Shown here piece after piece: positions 5,226-11,607 of a stretch of DNA of 11,607 nucleotides; positions within the stretch are counted from its first letter, which is position 1, and each line of letters opens with the position of its first letter. The DNA lies in contig BNUW01000075.1 in assembly GCA_025997655.1 (NCBI GenBank), positions 1 to 11,607 on the forward strand. The letters are read 5' to 3'. The DNA is from Spirochaetia bacterium. Lineage in GTDB: Bacteria; Spirochaetota; Spirochaetia; Treponematales; Breznakiellaceae. The notes under the pieces were generated by a model. That model searched no databases and was not told the DNA's origin. It was given only the letters and a program-made list of their open reading frames with translations. The translations under genes and the position numbers were made by a program.

Positions 5226-7106
5226 ATGTCGAAACTTACCACAGACGCGTTAAACAAACTGCGGACGGAGGCCCACGCCGAGTTCCGCAACAAAAAGGGC
5301 TATACCCATTACATACTGACCTGCGGTGGTACCGCCTGTCAGTCAAACAAGGGTGTAGAAATCTATGAGGGCCTGATTGCCGAAGCCAAGAAACAGGGCG
5401 TGGGCGATAAAGTTCAGGTTATCAAGACCGGTTGCTTTGGGTTCTGCGAAAAAGGCCCCATCGTCAAGGTACTCCCGGAAAACTCCTTCTATGTGGATGT
5501 GAAGCCGGAAGACGCGGCGGAAATCATTACCACCAATGTGAAGAAGGGCAAGGAAGTCGAACGGCTGTTCTACAAGAACCCCGACGGCTCTCCGGCGCCC
5601 AAGGCTACCGGCAGCGGTCATGCCGAGCTTCCCCCTATCGGCTTCTATCAAAAGCAGGTCCGGGTTGTGCTCCGGAACTGCGGGGTGATTAATCCCGAGG
5701 TAATAGAAGAATACATCGCCAATGACGGCTATATTGCCCTTCAGAAGTCCCTGTTCCAATGGTCTCAGGACGATATCATCAATGAACTGAAGACTTCCGG
5801 CCTAAGAGGCCGCGGCGGCGCGGGTTTCCCCACCTGGATGAAATGGGACGCCACCAAGAAAGTGGCCAACGACGTCAAGTACGTGGTCTGTAACGCCGAC
5901 GAGGGCGACCCCGGCGCGTACATGGACCGGTCTACCATTGAAGGTGACCCCCACTCGGTTATTGAAGCGATGATCATCTGCGGAAAGGCTATCGGCTCCC
6001 ACCAGGGCTTCGTCTACATCCGTGCGGAATATCCCCTGGCGGTCCACCGCCTGGAAATTGCCCTGGCCCAGGCCAAAGAACACGGCCTCCTGGGCAAGGA
6101 CATCCTCGGTTCGGGCTTCGACTTTGACATCGAAATCCGGCTCGGCGCGGGGGCCTTTGTCTGCGGTGAGGAAACGGCGCTCCTGCGCTCCCTCGAAGGC
6201 GGACGGGGTATGCCTACACCGAAGCCTCCCTTCCCGGCGGTTGCGGGTCTGTGGGCCAAACCCACCTGTATCAACAACGTCGAAACCTTTGCGAACATCC
6301 CCGCCATCCTGGTTAAGGGCGGCGCGTGGTTTGCCGCCATGGGTACGGCGGATTCCAAGGGTACGAAGGTATTCGCCCTTACCGGAAAGGTTGAGAACTC
6401 CGGCCTTATCGAAGTTCCCATGGGCACCACCCTAAGGGAAATCATCTTCGGCATCGGCGGCGGCATCAGGGGTGGCAAGAAGTTCAAGGGCGTCCAGACC
6501 GGCGGACCTTCCGGCGGTATTTTGACCGAAAAAGACCTTGATACCCCGATTGACTATGCGGGTCTTGCCAAGATGGGCTCCATGATGGGCTCCGGCGGTA
6601 TGATCGTCATGGACGAGGATGACTGCGTGGTTGACGTGGCCCGGTTCTACATGGACTTCTGCGTTGACGAATCCTGCGGCAAGTGTTCACCCTGCCGTAT
6701 CGGCACCACGGAAATCCTGAAGATCCTCGAAAAGATTACCCATGGTAATGGCGACGAGGAAGACCTGGTCAAGCTGACAACCATCGGCACGGCCATGCAA
6801 AAGGCTTCCCTCTGCGCGCTGGGTAACACGGCGTCCAACCCGACCCTTTCGACGGTGCGGAACTTCCGTGACGAGTACATGGAACACATCCACGACCACA
6901 AATGCCGGGCGGGTAAGTGTAAGAGCCTGCTCTCATTCACCATCCTGGAAGACAAGTGTAAGGGATGCGGCGTGTGCGCGAAGAACTGCGCTGCGGATTG
7001 TATCACGGGCGAGAAGAAAAAGCCCTATACAATTGATCAGTCGAAGTGCGTAAAGTGCGCCGAATGCTTCAAGAACTGTAAGTTCGATGCAGTGGTTAGG
7101 GCCTAA
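5226..7106 (+). CDS. hydB: Bifurcating [FeFe]-hydrogenase flavin subunit HydB (NuoF/HndC-like)
   Basis: Binds NAD(H) and FMN and is the likely site of electron bifurcation or confurcation between NADH, ferredoxin and H2. The 626 residues match the family length. Domains in order: a thioredoxin-like [2Fe-2S] domain (C33, C38, C70, C74); the NuoF-type Rossmann-like core with GLRGRGGAGFPTW (192-204, flavin/NADH loop), CNADEGDPGAYMDR (222-235) and GAFVCGEETALL (309-320); an SLBB-like region; a [4Fe-4S] site CGKCSPC plus a distal Cys (C484, C487, C490, C530); and a C-terminal pair of [4Fe-4S] sites (C578, C581, C584, C588 and C608, C611, C614, C618). Between these, DHKCRAGKC (557-565) has extra His/Cys that may bind zinc. 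The ribosome binding site GGGGGAG lies in the 9-base gap after hydC. NAD versus NADP preference cannot be read by eye. Confidence 0.95.
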   Translation: MSKLTTDALNKLRTEAHAEFRNKKGYTHYILTCGGTACQSNKGVEIYEGLIAEAKKQGVGDKVQVIKTGCFGFCEKGPIVKVLPENSFYVDVKPEDAAEIITTNVKKGKEVERLFYKNPDGSPAPKATGSGHAELPPIGFYQKQVRVVLRNCGVINPEVIEEYIANDGYIALQKSLFQWSQDDIINELKTSGLRGRGGAGFPTWMKWDATKKVANDVKYVVCNADEGDPGAYMDRSTIEGDPHSVIEAMIICGKAIGSHQGFVYIRAEYPLAVHRLEIALAQAKEHGLLGKDILGSGFDFDIEIRLGAGAFVCGEETALLRSLEGGRGMPTPKPPFPAVAGLWAKPTCINNVETFANIPAILVKGGAWFAAMGTADSKGTKVFALTGKVENSGLIEVPMGTTLREIIFGIGGGIRGGKKFKGVQTGGPSGGILTEKDLDTPIDYAGLAKMGSMMGSGGMIVMDEDDCVVDVARFYMDFCVDESCGKCSPCRIGTTEILKILEKITHGNGDEEDLVKLTTIGTAMQKASLCALGNTASNPTLSTVRNFRDEYMEHIHDHKCRAGKCKSLLSFTILEDKCKGCGVCAKNCAADCITGEKKKPYTIDQSKCVKCAECFKNCKFDAVVRA

Positions 7107-7122
7107 GGGACAGGAGGAAAAA

Positions 7123-8868
7123 ATGATTAACTGCAAAATAAATGGAATACCCGTCCAGGTTGAGGATGGCACGTCCATCCTTAAAGCGGCGGAGAAGGTA
7201 AACATCAAAATACCGACATTGTGTTACAACCCCGACCTTCCGCCATGGGCAAGCTGCGGTCTGTGTATCGTCAGGCTGGAAGGCTCCCCGAAAACGGTGC
7301 GGGCCTGTACAACCCCGGTAAACGAGGGTCTGTCGGTAATCACCCACGACGCGGAACTCATCGCGGTACGGAAGACCGTACTTGAACTCATCCTTGCCAA
7401 CCACCCCAATGATTGTCTGCAATGCCCCCGGAACGGAAGCTGCGAACTGCAAACATTGGCGGCGGAATTCGGCATCCGGGAAGTGCCCTTCGCCAAAGTG
7501 CTGAACGGCCTGCCGGTGGACGATTCAAACCCCTCCATCATCCTGAACCCGGAAAAATGTATCCGCTGCGGACGCTGCGTAAAGGTCTGTCAGGAGATGC
7601 AGAACGTGTGGGCTCTGGAATTCCTGGGCCGCGGTATCAAAGGCCGCATCGCCTCGGCGGCGGGAACCCCCCTGGGTGAAAGCCCCTGTATCAAGTGCGG
7701 CCAATGTGCGGCCCACTGCCCGGTCGGCGCCATCTACGAGCGTGACGACACCGTAAAGGTGTGGCGCGCCCTGCAAGATCCGGAACTGCATACTGCGGTA
7801 CAGATTGCCCCGGCGACCCGTGTTGCCCTGGCTGAAGAGTTCGGGCTTCCCCCCGGCACCATCGCCACAAAGAAGATGTACGCGGCACTGCGCCGGCTCG
7901 GCTTCAAAACCGTGTTTGACACGAACTTCTCGGCGGACCTTACCATCCTGGAAGAGGGTACCGAGCTGGTTCACCGCCTGACCAAGGGCGGGGACATTCC
8001 CCTTATCACCAGTTGCTGCCCGGCGTGGGTAGACTACATGGAAAAGTATTACACCGATATGATTCCGAACTTCTCCACCGCCAAATCCCCGCAGCAGATG
8101 ATGGGCGCCATGATTAAGGCCTACTGGGCCGGGAAAGCCGGCGTCAATCCCGACAAGGTTTACTCGGTTTCCGTCATGCCCTGTACCGCAAAGAAGTGGG
8201 AAATTTCCCGCAACGACGACATGAAGAGCGCCAAACACGGCTTGGATGTTGACATTGCGATCACCACCCGCGAACTTGCCCGGATGATTAAGCAGGCGGG
8301 TATTGACATCTTCAATCTGCCCGATGAAGAAGCGGACAGCCCCCTCGGGCCCTACACCGGCGCAGGAACCATCTTCGGAGCCACCGGCGGCGTCATGGAA
8401 GCGGCGGTACGGAGCGCGTATTTCCTGGTTACCAAGAAAGAACTGGGGAATGTAAACTTCAAACCGGTTCGCGGTCTTGGCGACGTAAAGGAAGCCGAAG
8501 TTGACCTGGACGGTACGAAGATCAAGGTTGCGGTGGCCCATCAAATGGGGAACATCGCGGCGGTGCTGGACAGGATCCGTGCGGCGAAAGCGGCGGGCCA
8601 GCCCAGCCCCTGGCAGTTTGTCGAAGTCATGGCTTGCAGAGGCGGTTGTGTCGGCGGCGGCGGCCAGCCCTATGGTTGTACCGACGAGATCCGCAACAAA
8701 CGTGCGGCGGGTCTGTACAAGGATGATGAGCAATCGGCGATTCGTTGTTCACACCAGAATCCCTTGATCACCCAGGTGTACAAGGAATTCCTCGGCGAAC
8801 CGAATGGACACAAGGCCCATGAATTGCTGCATACCCATTATCAGCCCAGGGAAGTTTATATAAAATAA
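7123..8868 (+). CDS. hydA: [FeFe] hydrogenase catalytic subunit HydA (group A3, HndD-like)
   Basis: Carries the H-cluster and reversibly makes or oxidises H2. The 582 residues hold, in order: a plant-type [2Fe-2S] domain (C34, C45, C48, C62); a His/Cys-ligated [4Fe-4S] site (H94, C98, C101, C107); two [4Fe-4S] sites (CIRCGRCVKVC 146-156 and CIKCGQCAAHC 189-199); and the catalytic domain. That domain has all three signatures: TSCCPAWV (296-303; C298 for proton transfer, C299 as ligand), MPCTAKKWE (C354) and MACRGGCVGGGGQP (C505, C509). All H-cluster ligands are present, so it should be active once HydE, F and G, which are not in this window, mature it. The C-terminal [2Fe-2S] extension of the longer Thermotoga HydA is absent; length and layout are closer to HndD. 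AGGAGG before ATG 7123 fixes the start. It is last in the operon, with a strong terminator 24 bases on. Confidence 0.96.
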   Translation: MINCKINGIPVQVEDGTSILKAAEKVNIKIPTLCYNPDLPPWASCGLCIVRLEGSPKTVRACTTPVNEGLSVITHDAELIAVRKTVLELILANHPNDCLQCPRNGSCELQTLAAEFGIREVPFAKVLNGLPVDDSNPSIILNPEKCIRCGRCVKVCQEMQNVWALEFLGRGIKGRIASAAGTPLGESPCIKCGQCAAHCPVGAIYERDDTVKVWRALQDPELHTAVQIAPATRVALAEEFGLPPGTIATKKMYAALRRLGFKTVFDTNFSADLTILEEGTELVHRLTKGGDIPLITSCCPAWVDYMEKYYTDMIPNFSTAKSPQQMMGAMIKAYWAGKAGVNPDKVYSVSVMPCTAKKWEISRNDDMKSAKHGLDVDIAITTRELARMIKQAGIDIFNLPDEEADSPLGPYTGAGTIFGATGGVMEAAVRSAYFLVTKKELGNVNFKPVRGLGDVKEAEVDLDGTKIKVAVAHQMGNIAAVLDRIRAAKAAGQPSPWQFVEVMACRGGCVGGGGQPYGCTDEIRNKRAAGLYKDDEQSAIRCSHQNPLITQVYKEFLGEPNGHKAHELLHTHYQPREVYIK

Positions 8869-8891
8869 CGGTTGGTAAAATCTGCCATCTT

Positions 8892-8928
8892 GACCTCAAG
8901 GGTGAAAACCCTTGAGGTCGTTTTTTTT
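8892..8928 (+). terminator. Intrinsic terminator of the hydCBA operon
   Basis: A perfect 12-bp stem, GACCTCAAGGGT (8892-8903) with ACCCTTGAGGTC (8908-8919), closed by a GAAA tetraloop and followed by G and eight T. It lies 24 bases after the hydA stop and separates the operon from the AT-richer genes downstream. Confidence 0.93.
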
Positions 8929-8938
8929 GAAGAAAGGG

Positions 8939-8967
8939 TTGTTTAATAAAAACTGCCTATGTATTAT
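8939..8967 (+). promoter_or_regulatory. Putative promoter of the AlbA_2-like gene
   Basis: TTGTTT (8939-8944), 17 bases, then TATTAT (8962-8967), just after the terminator and about 28 bases before ATG 8996. The -10 is a good match and the -35 is weak. Confidence 0.45.
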
Positions 8968-8995
8968 GTTATTGGATTGGAAAGGATATAGCGTA

Positions 8996-10402
8996 ATGAA
9001 TTTACAGGGTATCAAAAAATTACTATCCCAGGGCGAAAGCCTCACCGTAGAATTCAAAGCCGCAAAAGACACCTTGAGTAACAGCGTATTTGAAACAGTA
9101 TGCTCCTTTTCAAACCGTTACGGCGGATACCTTTTTCTTGGCGTAAGCGATTCCGGCGAGGCACTTGGCGTAAACCCTAAAGCGATCCCTGCCTTAAAGA
9201 AAAATTTCGTCAATATGCTCAATAACCCGGAAAAAGTTTCACCGGTCTTGTATCTCAACCTTGAAGAAATAACCATAAACGGTAAAACAATTCTCTATGT
9301 ATATATTCCGATCAGCTCCCATGTAGAACTCTGTTCCGGTAAAATATTTGACCGTACGGAAGACGCGGATATTGATATAACAAAATCGGTCGATCTGGTT
9401 GCTAATCTCTTTAACCGAAAGTCCATGACCTTTACTGAGCGCAAACTTTTTCCCTATGTGACCAAAAAAGAACTTCGTCCCGAAATAATCAAACGCGCTC
9501 GTCAAATGGCACTAAATAAGACCACCGACCATCCATGGGAACACATACCCGATATGGAGTTATTTAAGAGCGCAGGCCTTTATGAAGAAAATTGGGTAAC
9601 CAATGAAAAGGGATTTAACCTGGCCGCGGTTCTTCTTTTTGGCCGGGATGAGGTTATCCGTTCCTGTGTTCCCGGCTATATTACCGATGCTATTTTACGC
9701 AAAGAAAACCTCGACCGTTATGATGACCGGCTGATGGTAGAAACAAACCTTATTGATAGTTTTGGGCTCCTTATGGAATTTGTTGCAAAACACACACTGG
9801 ATAGGTTTTTTCTTGTGGATAACAAAAATGTCAGTGTACGGAGCTGGATAGCAAGAGAAATAATAAGCAATAGCCTGGTTCACCGGGAATATGCAAGTGT
9901 ATTCCCCGCAAAAATTGTTATAGAAAAAGATCGTTTATATGCTGAAAATTGGAACAAATCCCTTAAACCGGGACGTATTACCCCGGAGGATTTTACTCCC
10001 TATCCGAAGAATCCAATTTTAGCCCGTTTTTTCGTGAACATTGGTTTGGCCGACCAATTAGGCTCCGGCGTACGGAACCTCTATAAATACACCAAAATCT
10101 ATTCCGGCAGTGAACCGGAACTGCTGGAAGGGGATATTTTTAAGACCACCGTTTTATTGACCGCCGGCGATAAAGGTAGCGATAAAGGTAGCGATAAATT
10201 ATCCCCGGCAGAAGAAAATTTCATGGAATCCATACTTCCTTATCTCAATGAAAAAGGACAAATAGATGCAAAAACAGCCGGCGATATAACGGGAAAATCG
10301 GCAGCAAGAATAAAACAAATTTTTGCCAAATTAACCGAGACAGGTATCCTGGAAAAACTCGGCGCCAATAAAAACAGGACCTATCAACTGGTGAAAAAAT
10401 AA
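8996..10402 (+). CDS. AlbA_2/Schlafen-like putative DNA-binding regulator with ATPase-like C-terminal part
   Basis: A 468-residue protein of the group often annotated as putative DNA-binding or RecG-like transcriptional regulator. The N-terminal AlbA_2 domain shows ESLTVEFKAA (14-23) and GGYLFLGVSDSGEALGV (43-59). The middle and C-terminal part resembles the HATPase_c_4 region, with REIISNSLVHREYA (287-300) and LADQLGSGVRNLYKY (351-365). A short DKGS-repeat linker (392-401) leads to a winged-helix-like end (403-468). It is probably cytosolic. The role is unknown; relatives occur in regulation and in defence islands. ATG 8996 has AAAGGA nine bases upstream. An in-frame ATG at 8912 is rejected because it lies inside the terminator. 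The gene is clearly AT-richer than the hydrogenase operon and uses more A/T-ending codons, which suggests a separate origin. Confidence 0.8.
   Translation: MNLQGIKKLLSQGESLTVEFKAAKDTLSNSVFETVCSFSNRYGGYLFLGVSDSGEALGVNPKAIPALKKNFVNMLNNPEKVSPVLYLNLEEITINGKTILYVYIPISSHVELCSGKIFDRTEDADIDITKSVDLVANLFNRKSMTFTERKLFPYVTKKELRPEIIKRARQMALNKTTDHPWEHIPDMELFKSAGLYEENWVTNEKGFNLAAVLLFGRDEVIRSCVPGYITDAILRKENLDRYDDRLMVETNLIDSFGLLMEFVAKHTLDRFFLVDNKNVSVRSWIAREIISNSLVHREYASVFPAKIVIEKDRLYAENWNKSLKPGRITPEDFTPYPKNPILARFFVNIGLADQLGSGVRNLYKYTKIYSGSEPELLEGDIFKTTVLLTAGDKGSDKGSDKLSPAEENFMESILPYLNEKGQIDAKTAGDITGKSAARIKQIFAKLTETGILEKLGANKNRTYQLVKK
10169..10198 (+). repeat. 12-bp in-frame tandem repeat inside the AlbA_2-like gene
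   Basis: GATAAAGGTAGC occurs twice in tandem with a third half copy (GATAAA), encoding a DKGS-type linker between the ATPase-like part and the winged helix. The unit is four codons long, so changes in copy number would keep the frame and only change linker length. Confidence 0.85.
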
Positions 10403-10425
10403 TTCGCTTTATTGGAGGCAGGAAA

Positions 10426-10626
10426 ATGGTCAGGAGTAAAGAAGACATAGACAATTTTGTGGTTGAGATTACAGAACTTTCCCGGAAATATGGCATTGCT
10501 GTGCACGGGTTTGACGGAGGGGCATTCTTGACTGATAGTGAAAACATGGCTCAGGAGATCTGTCAGGATGGTGATTTTTGGTGGAACGAGAAAGAACAAA
10601 AGTATGAAATCAAAAATATAAATTAA
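10426..10626 (+). CDS. Small hypothetical protein, 66 residues
   Basis: The start has a good ribosome binding site (GGAGG at 10414-10418) and lies 23 bases after the AlbA_2-like stop, so the two are likely co-transcribed. The protein is acidic, with no signal peptide or membrane segment. The N-terminal half looks helical (SKEDIDNFVVEITELSRKYGI), followed by AVHGFDGGAFL and a C-terminal part with DGDFWWNEKEQKYEI. I do not recognise a named family and assign no function. Base composition matches the AlbA_2-like gene upstream and not the GC-richer gene downstream, so it looks like part of the same acquired segment. Length, ribosome binding site and composition support a real gene. Confidence 0.7.
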   Translation: MVRSKEDIDNFVVEITELSRKYGIAVHGFDGGAFLTDSENMAQEICQDGDFWWNEKEQKYEIKNIN

Positions 10627-10643
10627 AGGGGCGGTCCAAGTTT

Positions 10644-11399
10644 ATGATATTGGGTATGACACCAAAAAAATGGAAGCAATTCAGCGCCGCCAGGGAACAC
10701 TACCGGGAAGATGTGGATCAATTACGCCTGCAACTCCCCAAACTGGGTAGTCTCCAGCAAAAACTGGTGGACGCCCGTTCCGGTCCCGCCTACACCGTGG
10801 AGACCCCCATTGTCTATAACGAAGCCCTGGACGACGTGGGACCCAAGGACGACATCAAACTGATCCTGGTGGCGGACAACCCCGGCCGCCGTGAACAGGC
10901 GAACCGCCGCTACCTGGTGGGCCCCTCGGGGAAAATCACCGAGCGGTTTTTCCGGGAGGAGCCCTCCCTTGGCATCGACTTCCGTAAAAACGTCCTCATC
11001 CTGAACAAGACCCCGGTCCATACCCCCCGTACCGTGGAACTTCGGGAACTCTGCCATCTTGGGGGGACTGCCGTAACGGAAGCAATCGCCCAGTCGCAGT
11101 TGACCATGGTTGGGATTCTGGAGGAATTCTACCGCGCCCTAGCCCCAATACCGGTGTGGATCATCGGCTACTCGGAAATGAAAAAGCGGGGGATCTTTGA
11201 GGTATACACCGAAGCGTTAAAATCAGACCTGCGGTCTGCGGTGCCGGGCACTCTTTTTGATCAACTATACTTCTACCGGCACTTTTCCATGAACCAGTTT
11301 ACGATAGATTTACACAAACAGGTCAAACGGGGGGAAAGTACGGCGCAGGCGCTGGAGCGGATTGGGAGGGCGTACCGGGAGCGGGTGCTGGGGGAATAG
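10644..11399 (+). CDS. Divergent uracil-DNA-glycosylase-superfamily-like protein (tentative)
   Basis: A soluble 251-residue protein. Residues 73-97 (LILVADNPGRREQ, then RRYLVGPSGK) resemble the GEAPG...G.PFVG.AG motif of family 4/5 uracil-DNA glycosylases. The following VLILNKTPVHTPR (117-129) sits where those enzymes have their TNVVKCRPP-like strand. WIIGYSEM (172-179) and YRHFSMNQF (211-219) sit where the later G-x-x-A strand and HPS loop are expected. The Fe-S cysteines of family 4 are missing, since Cys137 is the only Cys, and the HPS loop is not intact, so base-excision activity is uncertain. The N-terminal 60 residues are charged and match nothing known to me. The start at 10644 has AGGGGCGG upstream; an ATG at 10656 is an alternative. 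It is GC-richer than the two genes before it and reads in the same direction 17 bases after the small protein. Confidence 0.5.
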   Translation: MILGMTPKKWKQFSAAREHYREDVDQLRLQLPKLGSLQQKLVDARSGPAYTVETPIVYNEALDDVGPKDDIKLILVADNPGRREQANRRYLVGPSGKITERFFREEPSLGIDFRKNVLILNKTPVHTPRTVELRELCHLGGTAVTEAIAQSQLTMVGILEEFYRALAPIPVWIIGYSEMKKRGIFEVYTEALKSDLRSAVPGTLFDQLYFYRHFSMNQFTIDLHKQVKRGESTAQALERIGRAYRERVLGE

Positions 11400-11415
11400 G
11401 CTACAGAGCCCCGAA

Positions 11416-11432
11416 TTCCCGGAAGCCGGGAA
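11416..11432. other. Short hairpin after the last gene
   Basis: TTCCCGG-AAG-CCGGGAA, a perfect 7-bp stem 16 bases after the stop at 11399. No T run follows, so at best it is a weak or factor-dependent terminator. The remaining 11433-11547 is AT-rich and shows no gene. Confidence 0.4.
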
Positions 11433-11547
11433 ATACCAGTTCGTCCAGCCCCCGGCGATTCTAATACATAAATTTCTTATCACGACAAACGCATGAAAGA
11501 ATTTCTTAACCATCTAATCCAAAAAAACGGATAAAAATTAGGAATTT

Positions 11548-11607
11548 AACCACTGACCTCACAGACCTTCACGGACTAAGGAAAAGATAAGAAAGCAGGA
11601 GTCCGTG
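11548..11607. repeat. Palindromic dispersed repeat, copy 2 (cut by window end)
   Basis: AACCACTGACCTCAC (11548-11562) corresponds to the left arm of the copy at 1712. It is followed by degenerate 9- to 10-base units (CACTGACCT, CACAGACCTT, CACGGACTA). Bases 11570-11607 match 1741-1778 with two differences, including the inner CACGGAC/GTCCGTG pair and the whole purine-rich loop. The right outer arm lies beyond the window. Confidence 0.8.

Noticed and set aside
7525..8733. Long minus-strand open frame (402 codons) opposite hydA
   Set aside because: It mirrors the H-cluster domain of hydA, whose motifs are intact. It has no recognisable domain and no sensible ribosome binding context.
8912..8995. 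In-frame upstream ATG at 8912 for the AlbA_2-like gene
   Set aside because: It lies within the terminator hairpin of the hydrogenase operon and upstream of the likely promoter; the extra 28 residues are unlike the family.
11471..11508. Direct repeat AATTTCTTA (11471-11479 and 11500-11508) as possible target-site duplication
   Set aside because: Nine AT-rich bases with only 20 bases between the copies and no element inside; probably chance.

Overview
The window looks like chromosome of an anaerobic, fermentative spirochaete, most plausibly a Treponema of the termite-gut type. That placement is inference. It rests on the trimeric bifurcating [FeFe]-hydrogenase operon, the group III-like phosphofructokinase with a GGNGT motif, a secreted TPR protein of a kind common in treponemes, and a GC-rich core interrupted by AT-richer accessory genes. 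No rRNA, tRNA, CRISPR array, transposase or integrase was seen.

Left part (1-1808): two minus-strand genes form a tight unit. A 6-phosphofructokinase is followed after only 2 bases by a UPF0158 protein fused to a GNAT-like domain, which is cut by the window edge. The phosphofructokinase leader has a promoter-like pair, an 8-bp inverted repeat around the -10, and a run of nine G directly before the start codon. Between this unit and the next gene sits a palindromic repeat with three 9-bp tandem units. A second, diverged and truncated copy ends the window at 11607.

Middle part (1809-4549): a secreted NlpC/P60-like cysteine peptidase and a SlyD-type FKBP isomerase with a His/Cys-rich tail lie on the plus strand. 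A secreted TPR protein lies on the minus strand, convergent with slyD. The 370-base gap between slyD and the TPR gene holds two copies of a structured element of about 135 nt. The copies are in opposite orientation, so each lies just downstream of a gene in the sense direction. Their core loops are identical, their helices differ in sequence but stay paired, and one base pair shows a T-A to G-C swap. This is the strongest candidate here for something undescribed.

Hydrogenase operon (4619-8928): a promoter, three genes (hydC, hydB, hydA) and a strong intrinsic terminator. Together they encode a group A3 [FeFe] hydrogenase. Such enzymes couple NADH and reduced ferredoxin to H2, in either direction, and so balance redox during sugar fermentation, which fits with the nearby glycolytic phosphofructokinase.

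Right part (8929-11607): an AT-richer pair encodes an AlbA_2/Schlafen-like putative regulator and a 66-residue protein of unknown function. Next is a GC-richer gene whose product resembles a very divergent uracil-DNA-glycosylase-fold protein. The last 200 bases are non-coding and end in the second copy of the dispersed repeat.
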